DNA of 64,000 bases, taken from JAEUIE01 sp046350055. Its GTDB lineage: Bacteria > Planctomycetota > Planctomycetia > Gemmatales > HRBIN36. Positions 26,433 through 35,500 of this stretch are shown here, piece by piece. Location: assembly GCA_046350055.1 (NCBI GenBank), contig JAXMBC010000001.1:3100001-3164000 (forward strand). Reading direction: 5' to 3'. The position numbers were made by a program, and so were the translations under genes. The notes below the pieces were generated by a model. That model was given only the letters and a program-made list of their open reading frames with translations. It did no database searches and was not told where the DNA came from. Position 1 is the first letter of the stretch. Each line of letters starts with the position of its first letter.

Positions 26433-26516
26433 CTACACCCGTTGACAAAAACGAACAAAACCCATCATCAATGCGAGAGTAATAAGGCCAATGGATAGCA
26501 TGGCGAAATACCACAT
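26433..26516 (-). CDS. 27-residue single-helix membrane peptide, first gene of kdp operon
   Basis: An ATG at 26516 (or an in-frame ATG at 26501) opens a 27-codon frame ending 2 nt before the kdpF ATG. It encodes one hydrophobic helix (MLSIGLITLALMMGFV) followed by R-F-C-Q-R-V, a basic cytoplasmic-type tail. It begins about 30 nt downstream of the predicted transcription start of the sigma-54 promoter and is tightly packed against kdpF, which favours a real gene. The ribosome site is weak (GGAAG about 7 nt from the first ATG). It may be another small Kdp accessory subunit or a translational leader. No family could be confirmed. Confidence 0.6.
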   Translation of the reverse strand: MWYFAMLSIGLITLALMMGFVRFCQRV

Positions 26517-26553
26517 GAGCGGAACTTCCAGAGGTAAGTATCTGGTGCATGTA

Positions 26554-26570
26554 ACGCATTCACTGTGCCA
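26554..26570 (-). promoter_or_regulatory. Sigma-54 (-24/-12) promoter of the kdp operon
   Basis: On the minus strand TGGCACAGTGAATGC matches TGGCAC-N5-TTGC with one substitution; the invariant GG (26569-26568) and GC (26557-26556) are exactly 10 nt apart. Predicted start of transcription is near 26545, about 29 nt before the first small reading frame. Confidence 0.75.
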
Positions 26571-26644
26571 ACGTTGAGATTCCTGGTTTTGGGCCGTAAT
26601 CCGGGCTTGTATGGTCGGGTTGTCAACTCATTGCACACAGAGTC

Positions 26645-26684
26645 ATCGTGTATTTTGCAAGTGCCATCGTGCAATCTGCACGAT
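26645..26684. promoter_or_regulatory. Two tandem operator dyads in the kdp divergent region
   Basis: ATCGTGCAATCTGCACGAT (26666-26684) is a perfect 8+3+8 dyad. A degenerate copy (26645-26663) matches it at 13 of 19 positions. Their centres, 26654 and 26675, are 21 bp apart, two helical turns. They lie about 100-130 bp upstream of both divergent -24/-12 promoters, the classic position of enhancer sites for sigma-54 activators. The likely binder is the adjacent NtrC-type regulator. Confidence 0.75.
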
Positions 26685-26745
26685 ACTCGGTTATGAAGGT
26701 TAAAGAATCAGCTTGAAAGAGACCGTAGTTTAATACCCGTTAGGT

Positions 26746-26762
26746 AGGCACAAAATTCGCAT
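26746..26762 (+). promoter_or_regulatory. Sigma-54 (-24/-12) promoter of the regulator gene
   Basis: AGGCACAAAATTCGCAT has GG (26747-26748) and GC (26759-26760) exactly 10 nt apart and differs from TGGCAC-N5-TTGC at one base in each half. Predicted start near 26772, only about 8 nt before the GTG start codon, so the mRNA would be nearly leaderless. Confidence 0.6.
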
Positions 26763-26779
26763 AATAATGATATGTCCGA

Positions 26780-28126
26780 GTGAGATCACCATTGCGACTC
26801 TTGATTGTTGATGATGAAGCCAGTCTGCGGCGAACCCTTCGTCTGACGCTGGAAAGTATGCAGCATCAGGTGGCTGAGGCGGCGACTGGCGCCGCAGCAG
26901 TGCAACTGGTTGAACGCAACGACTATGACCTCATCCTGGTTGATCTCAAGCTCGGTCGCGAATCAGGACTGGATGTTCTTTCCTCGCTGCTTCAATCCTC
27001 ACCGCAATCGGGTGTGGTGGTGATGACTGCGTATGCCGGTATCGATACTGCCGTGGAGGCAATGCGACGGGGGGCCTTCGACTATCTTCCCAAACCGTTT
27101 ACACCCGATCAACTGCGGCACTTGCTCCACCGCTGGCAGGAACTTCGTGGTCTTCGTGGCGAGGTGCTGCACCTGCGTGAGGAGATCAAACGCTCCACTC
27201 CCGAAGTAGACCTCGAATCCAATGTACCCGCGATGCAGGCAGCCCTAGACGTGGCGAACCGCGTTGCGACCAGCGATGCAGCGGTACTTCTGCGGGGTGA
27301 AAGCGGTACCGGTAAAGGAGTGCTCGCACGAGCCATTCATGCTCACAGCAAACGGGCTGCCGCTCCTTTTATTACTGTGCACTGCCCCAGTTTATCGGCT
27401 GAGTTGCTGGAGAGTGATCTCTTCGGTCACGTACGCGGAGCATTTACCGGGGCAGTGGAAACCACGCAGGGTAAAGTCACCGTTGCCGAGTCAGGTACGT
27501 TATTTCTGGATGAGATTGGCGACTTGCCCCTGGCCCTGCAACCCAAACTACTCCGCTTCTTGCAGGAAAAGGAATACGAACGAGTTGGTGAAACTCAGAC
27601 ACGCTCTGGCGATGTCCGCATTATTGCTGCCACCAATCGCGACCTCGACACTGCCGTGCAGCTTGGTAAGTTTCGAGAGGACCTGTACTACCGACTGAAT
27701 GTCATCGAAATCACACTTCCTCCTCTTCGGGAACGATTCGCCGATCTGCCCATACTGGCAGTCCATCTGCTGAAGTACTTTGCTGTTCAATCAGGGAAAT
27801 CGATCACAGGATTCACCCCGGAAGCTATGCAGGCTATCACCAGACACTCCTGGCCTGGCAACATGCGTGAATTACGGAATGCCATCGAACGGGCTGTCAT
27901 CCTCGGCAGTGATTCGGAAATTGGTCTCGCCCAGCTACCGGCTACTCTCGTCAGACCTTCCGCGGGGGAGAAGTTGCAACTCGGTGGCAACGTAACTCTC
28001 GAAGAACTCGAAGCGGAGCATGTACGATTGGTACTTGCTCGTGCGGGATCGTTGGAGGAAGCAGCAGACATTCTGGGTATCGATGCGTCCACACTCTACC
28101 GCAAACGTAAGAAGCTGGGGTACTAA
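26780..28126 (+). CDS. Sigma-54-dependent response regulator (NtrC type)
   Basis: 448 residues from GTG at 26780. Receiver domain (1-120): acidic pocket D11-D12, phosphoacceptor D55 (LVDLKLG), Lys in LPKPF. AAA+ domain (about 150-380): Walker A GESGTGKG, the sigma-54 contact loop GAFTGA, Walker B TLFLDEIGDLP, arginine finger region FREDLYYRLNV. C-terminal Fis-type helix-turn-helix (EEAADILGIDASTLYRKRKKL). It should drive sigma-54 promoters after phosphorylation. It is divergent from kdpFABC and followed by a kinase and a KdpD-type sensor, so it replaces the OmpR-type KdpE found in most Kdp systems. Paired -24/-12 sequences in the intergenic region support control of kdp and of itself. Confidence 0.95.
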   Translation: MRSPLRLLIVDDEASLRRTLRLTLESMQHQVAEAATGAAAVQLVERNDYDLILVDLKLGRESGLDVLSSLLQSSPQSGVVVMTAYAGIDTAVEAMRRGAFDYLPKPFTPDQLRHLLHRWQELRGLRGEVLHLREEIKRSTPEVDLESNVPAMQAALDVANRVATSDAAVLLRGESGTGKGVLARAIHAHSKRAAAPFITVHCPSLSAELLESDLFGHVRGAFTGAVETTQGKVTVAESGTLFLDEIGDLPLALQPKLLRFLQEKEYERVGETQTRSGDVRIIAATNRDLDTAVQLGKFREDLYYRLNVIEITLPPLRERFADLPILAVHLLKYFAVQSGKSITGFTPEAMQAITRHSWPGNMRELRNAIERAVILGSDSEIGLAQLPATLVRPSAGEKLQLGGNVTLEELEAEHVRLVLARAGSLEEAADILGIDASTLYRKRKKLGY

Positions 28127-28134
28127 CGGGAGCA

Positions 28135-29967
28135 ATGATGAACTCCACGCTCCGGCGTCGCCTGTTGCTCGTCATCGCTCCAGCTCTTGTGCTGCTGCTT
28201 GTCTCTGGTGGTGTAGGTGCCTGGCTTATCGTGCTGCTTGGTCAGCGCAGCAGCGCTATCCTGCGGGAGAACTACGACAGCGTGCGGGCGATGACGCGGC
28301 TTCTCCATGCACTTGACCAGATAAACGAAGCGCATCACCGAGCTGACAGAGGTGTAACTGACGATATTCGTACTCTGCATCAACAAGCTTGGGTCGAATT
28401 CAATCAACAGCTGGTCATAGAGAAGAACAACATCACCATCCTGCCGAAGGAACAGCAGCTGGTGGATCTGCTGAATTCTGCAGCGGATCGCTATCATCAG
28501 GCGAGTATCAAATTCCTTGCAAATCCTCAACAACCGTTGCATGCCACTTTGTTACAGCAACATGCAGAAGTGGTTTCACTGGCACAGCAGATTCACGACC
28601 TCAATGAAACGCAGATGCAGCTTGCCAGTCAAGCAGCTCAAACTACCGCAAGACAGGCCATTCTGGGCTTCAGTATCGGGTTCCTGGTCGTTCTCCTCAG
28701 CGTGCTGCTTGCTCTTTGGTGGATGGATCGTACGGTCGTCGTACCGTTGAAAGCCATGCGGGATGCCGCTCGTTCCATAGGCCAGGGCGAATTGCAGTCA
28801 GTAGTGCCCACGCTCAGCCATGATGAAATCGGTGAATTGGCGAGCGAGTTCAACGCTATGACGCGCAAACTGCGTGGCTACAAACAATCTGACCTCGAAT
28901 CGCTCCGACGTGCCCAGCAAACCCGCCAGGCCACCATCGATTCATTCCCGGACCCTGTCATTGTACTCGATCCTCAGGGGGGCCTCGAATCCGCTAATCC
29001 CGCTGCCCAGCAACTTTTTGGGATTACATCGCCCAGCCCCGGCGTCACGGGGCCGCGATGGCTCCCGCCGGAACAGTTGCAGACGATGGTTGAGAATGCC
29101 CGAACCGAGCGGCACAACATAGAAAGCACCAGCTTCCGGGAAGTGCTGACCTTTCGCTTCAGCAATGAGGAACGAGCCTATCTGCCGCAAATCCGGCGCA
29201 TCGAATCACCGGAGCACGAATACCTCGGTACCGCTGTTGTCCTCAACGATGTCACTCGCTTCCGGTTGCTGGATAAGTTCAAGACTGATTGGGTAGCCAC
29301 TGTCAGCCATGAGCTCAAGACACCTCTCACCAGTGTTCGCCTGGCAGTGCATGTGCTGCTGGAGGAAGTGATCGGTTCACTGAACCCCAAACAGCTCGAA
29401 CTCCTGCTGGAAGCACGCGACAGTACCGAACGGCTTTTCAAGCTCATCGAGCAACTGCTTGCCCTGGCTCGGCTGGAAGATACGGCAGGTCTGCTGCAAC
29501 GCGAGCAAGTGGATGTGCACGCGCTGTTGCACACTTGTGCGGATGAGGTGCAATCGCGCCTGGCTGACAAGCAGATAGAATTCCTGATGGAGATTGCCCC
29601 GCATCTGCCCTCGGCCTCTCTGGATCCGGTTCGCCTCAAACGGGCGGTCTCCAACCTGCTCGATAATGCCATCCAGTATACGCCAAGTGGAGGCAGGATT
29701 ACCCTGCGAGCAGACCTGACTTCAGACAATCAGATCAAGATAAAGCTCAGTGATACCGGCGTGGGCATCCCGGCAGAATACGTACCCCATGTGTTTGACC
29801 GTTTCTTTCGTGTACCCGGACAGGAACAAACCCCAGGTACCGGACTGGGCCTCGCTATTGTCAAGGAGATCGTTGAAGCACACGACGGACAGATCACCTG
29901 CGAGAGCCTGCCTGCACAAGGCACCTCGTTCACCATCACGCTGCCGTTCAGGGAGGGTAAAGCATGA
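28135..29967 (+). CDS. Membrane histidine kinase with HAMP and PAS domains
   Basis: 610 residues. Two membrane helices (about 8-33 and 178-200) bracket a roughly 145-residue periplasmic or sensor region rich in Gln and His. Then HAMP (VVPLKAMRDAARSIGQGELQ), PAS (IDSFPDPVIVLDPQGGLESA), HisKA with the phosphoacceptor His in SHELKTPLTSVR, and HATPase_c with N-box NLLDNAIQYTP, G1 DTGVGIP and G2 GTGLGLAI. GGGAG lies 2-6 nt before the ATG, and the gene starts 8 nt after the regulator stop. It overlaps the KdpD-half gene by ATGA. Likely the kinase for the neighbouring regulator, with turgor or K+ information supplied by the KdpD half. Confidence 0.95.
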   Translation: MMNSTLRRRLLLVIAPALVLLLVSGGVGAWLIVLLGQRSSAILRENYDSVRAMTRLLHALDQINEAHHRADRGVTDDIRTLHQQAWVEFNQQLVIEKNNITILPKEQQLVDLLNSAADRYHQASIKFLANPQQPLHATLLQQHAEVVSLAQQIHDLNETQMQLASQAAQTTARQAILGFSIGFLVVLLSVLLALWWMDRTVVVPLKAMRDAARSIGQGELQSVVPTLSHDEIGELASEFNAMTRKLRGYKQSDLESLRRAQQTRQATIDSFPDPVIVLDPQGGLESANPAAQQLFGITSPSPGVTGPRWLPPEQLQTMVENARTERHNIESTSFREVLTFRFSNEERAYLPQIRRIESPEHEYLGTAVVLNDVTRFRLLDKFKTDWVATVSHELKTPLTSVRLAVHVLLEEVIGSLNPKQLELLLEARDSTERLFKLIEQLLALARLEDTAGLLQREQVDVHALLHTCADEVQSRLADKQIEFLMEIAPHLPSASLDPVRLKRAVSNLLDNAIQYTPSGGRITLRADLTSDNQIKIKLSDTGVGIPAEYVPHVFDRFFRVPGQEQTPGTGLGLAIVKEIVEAHDGQITCESLPAQGTSFTITLPFREGKA

Positions 29968-31085
29968 CTCTGCCCAGCCGAGACCCTGAACACTTTCTGG
30001 GTCTCATTCGCTCACAGCAGCGTGGGAAGCTCAAAATCTACCTGGGCTTTGCGCCCGGTGTCGGCAAGACCTATGAGATGCTGCAGGAAGGGCAGCGACT
30101 GCAGAAGCAGGGTATCGATGTCGTCATCGGCATTCTGGAATCGCATGGTCGCGCTGAAACTGCCGCCCAGATGGGTAGTCTGGAACTCCTGCCTCGCCGT
30201 GTGGTGGAGTATCGAGGCGTCAAGCTCGAAGAGTTGGATCTGGACGCCTTGCTCCAGCGCAAACCCACAGTGGCCCTCATCGACGAACTGGCTCACACGA
30301 ATGCACCTGGCTCTCGAAACAGCAAAAGGTATCAGGATGTGGAAGAACTGCTGCGGGCGGGCATCCATGTCATCACCACACTCAATATCCAGCACATTGA
30401 AAGCCTCTACGATGTCATCGAACAGTTTACCGGAGTAAAAGTGAAGGAGCGGGTGCCCGACTATGTGCTGGCCCAGGCGGATCAGATTATTAATGTGGAT
30501 GTGGCGGCTGAGGATTTACAGGAACGCCTGCGGCAGGGGAAAGTCTATCCGCAGGATCGTATCGAACGAGCATTGGCCAACTTCTTCACGGCGGAGAATC
30601 TCAGCCGATTGCGGGAACTCACCCTCGAAGAAATTGCCTCGGCCCTGGATCGTCAACGGCAGCAGCGTGCCGGTGTAATCGCTAATGCTTCAGACCGGGT
30701 GATGGTGTGCCTGAGTTCCCGCAGCCCCAACCTGCATCGACTCCTCCGCAAGGCAGCCCGCCTGGCAGATCGCTTCAATGCCCCCCTCTATGCTGTCTAT
30801 GTACAAACACCCCGTGAAGCCGTGGACAAAGTCGATGCTGCACTGCAACGGCAAATCACTGATGCACAAACATTAGCTCAGCAACTGGGCGCCATCCCAC
30901 TCCAGTTCAAAGGACCTACCTTTGAAGTCACCGTAGCCTCCTTCGTGGCTGAGTACAATATCACGCACATCGTAATGGGGCGTTCCTTGCGTCCCTGGTA
31001 TCGGCGCTGGTTCGGCAATTCCATCGTTGAACGTCTTCAGGCGATGGTGCCACGTGTGGATATCACGCTGGTTGATGTGAGATAA
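29964..31085 (+). CDS. Stand-alone KdpD sensor half (KdpD + Usp domains, no kinase)
   Basis: 373 residues. The KdpD domain (about 18-225) has Walker A G32-V-G-K35-T36 in GFAPGVGKTYEML and conserved LIDELAHTNAPGSRN and TTLNIQHIESLYDVI. A Usp-like domain follows (about 245-372: VMVCLSSRSPNLHRLLRKAARLA, then ITHIVMGRS). The four-helix, GAF and kinase parts of full-length KdpD are absent and the frame ends cleanly, so this is a split architecture rather than a broken gene. Overlap ATGA with the kinase gene implies coupled translation and probably a physical complex that senses K+ or ATP and modulates the kinase. Confidence 0.95.
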   Translation: MTLPSRDPEHFLGLIRSQQRGKLKIYLGFAPGVGKTYEMLQEGQRLQKQGIDVVIGILESHGRAETAAQMGSLELLPRRVVEYRGVKLEELDLDALLQRKPTVALIDELAHTNAPGSRNSKRYQDVEELLRAGIHVITTLNIQHIESLYDVIEQFTGVKVKERVPDYVLAQADQIINVDVAAEDLQERLRQGKVYPQDRIERALANFFTAENLSRLRELTLEEIASALDRQRQQRAGVIANASDRVMVCLSSRSPNLHRLLRKAARLADRFNAPLYAVYVQTPREAVDKVDAALQRQITDAQTLAQQLGAIPLQFKGPTFEVTVASFVAEYNITHIVMGRSLRPWYRRWFGNSIVERLQAMVPRVDITLVDVR

Positions 31086-31171
31086 CTATAGGAGTGGATC
31101 ACGAATACAATTCCTTGCGTCCGCGGCACCATTGCCAGCAGACCAGTTGCGGAAAGGACCGTATACCTGAC

Positions 31172-32482
31172 CTACACTTCCGCCAGGCGTTCCTTCGAAT
31201 CGCCGAAAGTCTGCAAGCGCACGCCGGCCTTCTCGAGCAGCGAGAGGTACAGGCTGCACATCTTGCGGTTGGGTTTGCCGAGGTAATCGAGCACGCGGCC
31301 AGTCTTGAGTTGCCCGCCGCCCTGGCCCAGCACTACCACCGGTAACTGGTCGTTGTTGTGGTTGCCTGTCATCATGCTCGAACACATCATGATCATGCTG
31401 TTATCCAGCAGGCTGCGTTCGCCTTCCTTCACCGCATCGAGCTTGCTGGCAATGTAGGAAAGTTGCTCGACGAAGAACTGGTTGACCTTCAGCCAGTCGG
31501 CTCCATCGGTGTGGGAGAGCAGGTGGTGGATCATGTAATCCACCTTGAGATGCGGGAACCGCAGTGACGAATGGTCATTGTTGAGTTTGAGCGTGCAAAC
31601 CCGGGTGGTATCGGTGCGGAAGGCGAGGACAAGGATATCGCACATCAGCTTCATGTGCTGATCAATGTCCTGGGGGATGCCATCAGCCGGACGGGGTTGA
31701 TCGGGCTTCTGGAGCGTGGGCCGCCAGCCTTGCAAGCGACCGGCCTTGCCCGCGTCTTCGATGCGCTGTTCCACTTCGCGCACTGAGGAGAGGTATTCGT
31801 CGAGCCGACGACGGTCTGACTGGCTGACCGAGTTGCGCAGACCACGCGTGTCTTCCCGCACGGCGTCGAGCACGCTCTTGTCCGCCTTGCCCACCTCATC
31901 GCGGAACAGCCGGTCGAAGGCAAGAGCAGGATAGAGTTCCAGCGGTGTCGGCGTGGTCGGCGAACTCCATGAGATGTGCGAGCTGTAGACCATCGAGTAG
32001 TTCTTGTGGATGGCCGCGATGGGAGGTTCGGTGCCAAGCACCAGACTGGGGACTTTCGTCTGGCCCTTGGTCTTCTCGGCCAGCACCTGGTCGCAACTGA
32101 CGCCGGAACGGATTTCACCTCCGGGGGCGAGGTGGGCACCGGTGAGCAGGTTGCCAGTCTGGCAACTGTGGATGCCACCGATGAGGGCTTCCTCGTTGTA
32201 CAGGCCTCGGAGGAAGAGCAACTTCTCGCGGTGAGGCTTCAGCGATTCGAGCACTTTGCCGAGTTCCATCGAGGCCCCGGCTCCCTTGGCCCACCATTCT
32301 TTGGAATGATAACCGTTGCCGGAGAAGAGTACAGCAAAGCGGACGGGCGGTGCGGAGGAGGGAGCGTGTTTGGGCTTCTCATCGCCCCACACCGGGATCG
32401 ATTCGAGCCAGGGCAGCGCCATGGTCACGCCAATGCCTTTGAGGAACGCACGGCGGGAGTAGGGGTGTGTGATCGGGTTCAT
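31172..32482 (-). CDS. DUF1552 protein, Tat-exported
   Basis: 436 residues. Twin-arginine signal YSRRAFLKGIGVTMALPWLE at the N-terminus. The DUF1552 domain fills the rest: RFAVLFSGNGYHSKEWW, FLRGLYNEEALIGGIHSCQ, and near the end MIMMCSSMMTGNHNNDQLPVV followed by LYLSLLEKAGV. This domain is abundant in planctomycetes and is almost always next to a DUF1592 gene, as here (22 bp downstream of it, same strand). Function unknown; an extracytoplasmic partner of the DUF1592 heme protein is likely. Convergent with the KdpD-half gene. Confidence 0.93.
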   Translation of the reverse strand: MNPITHPYSRRAFLKGIGVTMALPWLESIPVWGDEKPKHAPSSAPPVRFAVLFSGNGYHSKEWWAKGAGASMELGKVLESLKPHREKLLFLRGLYNEEALIGGIHSCQTGNLLTGAHLAPGGEIRSGVSCDQVLAEKTKGQTKVPSLVLGTEPPIAAIHKNYSMVYSSHISWSSPTTPTPLELYPALAFDRLFRDEVGKADKSVLDAVREDTRGLRNSVSQSDRRRLDEYLSSVREVEQRIEDAGKAGRLQGWRPTLQKPDQPRPADGIPQDIDQHMKLMCDILVLAFRTDTTRVCTLKLNNDHSSLRFPHLKVDYMIHHLLSHTDGADWLKVNQFFVEQLSYIASKLDAVKEGERSLLDNSMIMMCSSMMTGNHNNDQLPVVVLGQGGGQLKTGRVLDYLGKPNRKMCSLYLSLLEKAGVRLQTFGDSKERLAEV

Positions 32483-32503
32483 GGAACGTTTCCTTCGATG
32501 GCG

Positions 32504-35500
32504 TTAGTCGGTGTAATCACTGCCACGGATCATACGGAACTGGGGGCTGGCGATGATGACGCTCAGGGCAGCACCAACCCGGAAGTCGTTAGACTTGAGT
32601 GCCGCGACCATCTGGTCGAGCAGGGTAGTATCAGACAGAGTGACGGCCCTGCCCAGAGCATAGCCGAGCAGCCGCTGGCAGAACAGCCTGAGGATGATGT
32701 CCTTCTTCCGGGTAAGCAGGTAGGTTCGCAAGCCGTCGATGTCATCGAAGGTGGTGCCATCCTTGAGGGTGGCCCGGGCATCGACTGGCAGACCGCCCAG
32801 ATCCTTCTCCCGTCGGCGGCCGATGGGGTCGAACTTCTCCAGAGCAAAGCCGAAGGGATCGATGCGTTGATGGCAGGTGGCACACTCGGCCAGCCTGGTG
32901 TGGTTCTCGACGAGTTGCCTCATGGTGAGCTTGTCGCTGCCACCCTCTTCCTCGGGCAGCTTGGGCACGTTGGGGGGAGGCTTGGGCAGCTTCTCGCCGA
33001 GCAGCGTTTCGACCACCCAGTTACCCCGCAGCACCGGACTGGTGCGCGAGGCCCCGGCTTCCTTGGTCTGCACACTAGCCAGGCCAAGTAACCCGCCGCG
33101 GCCATGCTGCTTGATACCAGTTACTCGTCGCCAGTGAGGCCCTACGATGTTGGGGATGCCGTAGTGTTTCGCCAGCGTGTCGTTGAGGTAGGTGGCATCG
33201 GAATCGAGCAGGTCGGTCACGGGACGATTGTGCTGGAACAGGTCCTGGAAGAAGAGGATGGACTCCTCGTAGATGACCCGTTTGAGCGAAGCATCGAACT
33301 GGGGGAAGAGCTTCTCGTTCTTCTCCTTGAGTTCATCGAAGCCACGAACATGGATCCACTGGGTGCCGAAGTCGATGGCGAGCGAACGGACGCGTGGGTC
33401 TTGGAGCATCCGTTGCAACTGGGCTTGCATCACCGCCGGTTGATGCAGATTGCCGGCCATGGCGAGTTTGCGGAGTTCGTCATCGGGTGGGGATGACCAG
33501 AGGAAGTAACTGAGGCGGGTGGCGAGTTCCCAGTCATTGATGGCACCGGCCTCCTTGCCCACGGGCGCCGATTCGGTCCGGAACAGGAACGCCGGGGATA
33601 TGAGAATTCGAGTCAGTACGCTCCGCACGGCTTCGAGATGGGAGGTGTCCTTCGAACGCAAGGTGGTGTAGAGATCACGCAGTTCGCTTTGTTCCTTGCT
33701 GCTGAGCGGACGTCGGTACGCCCGACTGGCAAAGTTCATGAGTGCCTCGAGATGGCTGGGTTCGGAGGCGAGTTCCCACTTCGTGAAGGCGTCTGCACGT
33801 TTCTTAAAGTTGTTGCGCTGTCCCTGGAAAAACTCGAGCACACCGGGTGCACCATCCTGGGTGACAAAGCCAATGAACTGCGGCAGGTAGGCGTTCTCCG
33901 CCTCGGCCTGGCGACTGACGTACTGGTGTTCTTCCCAGATGGCATCGAGTTGGCGGGCCTGTTCGTCAGAGAGAAAGAGTTTTCGTAACGGCTCGTCTTC
34001 ACGATGGAACATCTTGAGCGAGACTACTTCATCGTTGGCAATGACACCGGGGAAGCAGACAAAGAGTGGGAACAAGTCTCGCACTTGCTGAAAGTCCTGG
34101 AGTAGACGCTGGTAGCCTTCGCTCTTCGACAAGGCGACGAGGGGGCTTTTGCCATCCCAGGTGGCCGTAGCATCGGGAGGGCTTGTCAATATCTGGAATT
34201 GCACGACTCGCTGTGGATCGGGTTTATCAAGCTTTGCTTCCACGACGAATTCACGTCCCGCGAACAGTGGAGCGGGCAAGCGAACTTCCAGCACACTGTT
34301 GGCCTCAGTGACAACATTCTCGTTTCCCTGAGTGAAGTGATCGGGAGCAAGACCGTAGTTCGAACGGTGGCCACCCCAGGCACCAAGGGAAACAGGTGGT
34401 TTGCCCTGGAAGAGGACACCTTCCATTGAAACAAGATTGTCGTAGAGCATGCGATTGGGGCTTTTCTCATCAGACGGCCGGGGACCGACGAGTAAGACCT
34501 GTGCTTGCTGGGCGAGCTTCGTCGCCTCTGCTTTGCGATTCGGGTTGCTCGCAGCGTCACGCCATTGGTGAAGCAACGAACCGGGGGGGATGGCGACAAC
34601 GGGCTTGGTCCGAACGGTACGGGTAGGGCCGCTGACGAAGCTCCAGGTATCGTGCTGGCCGTGTGCATCAGCATGGGGGTTGCCGGTGTGGATCGTGTCT
34701 GCGATGTCCTTCGCCAGCTTCCACGAACGCTTGGCGCCAGCAGTTTCGGTGATGGTGAGATCGATATCGGTCAGGTCACAACCGTGATCATTGTTGCGGG
34801 CATCAATGGCCAGGATGATCTGGTCGCCCGGTGCAACGGTCAGTTTCTTGCCATCGATATTGGAGGTTTTTCCGAGAGCATTGGCTCCTTCGGCAAACAT
34901 AACAGCCTGGTGCTGATGACGATGTTCGAGCCACCAGGCGACACCATTGCCGCAGGCAGGATGAGCGGAGGTGATGCGGGCAGAGATGGTGATCGAACCT
35001 GCTACTGGACTTTTCCACACGACAGCAGCGAACTCTGTCGGTGTGGGATGTACGGTGACGCTGTGAGGCAATGAATTGCCGGGGATGTGCTCGGCAGTGT
35101 CGGAACTGTTGGTGATGAGAATGGGGAGATCCTGGCCCTTCTTTTTCCAGCCATTGATCCACAGCTTGCCGCCAGCTTTCTCCAGCTTTTCAGCCAGAGG
35201 TTCGAGTGTGACGATGGGCACTGGGCGGCCGAGATTCTCAGCATCGCCTGCAAGTGCATCTGACCAGCGTTTCAGAAAGGAAGCATTGAGTTGATGCTGC
35301 TTCGCCAGTTCATCGAGGTTCTTGCCGGTTCTTGCTTCCGCCACCGCCTGCAGATAGCGCTCGGTTTGGCTGAAGATGGCCTGGTAGTCAACAACGTATT
35401 CGTGGCCGTACTGGGGATAGTCTTTGAGCAGGAGCGGAGGCAGGCCGGGTGCCTCCAGACGCGGTCGTTGCCAGATTACCTTGCTTCCCGAAGCAGGTGG

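Noticed and set aside
26431..26545. Riboswitch in the kdp leader
   Set aside because: The space is filled by the small membrane-peptide frame, and no c-di-AMP riboswitch-like conserved core was recognised.
31976..33091. 371-codon plus-strand frame across the DUF1552/DUF1592 junction
   Set aside because: Antisense shadow of two well-supported genes; no domain or signal.
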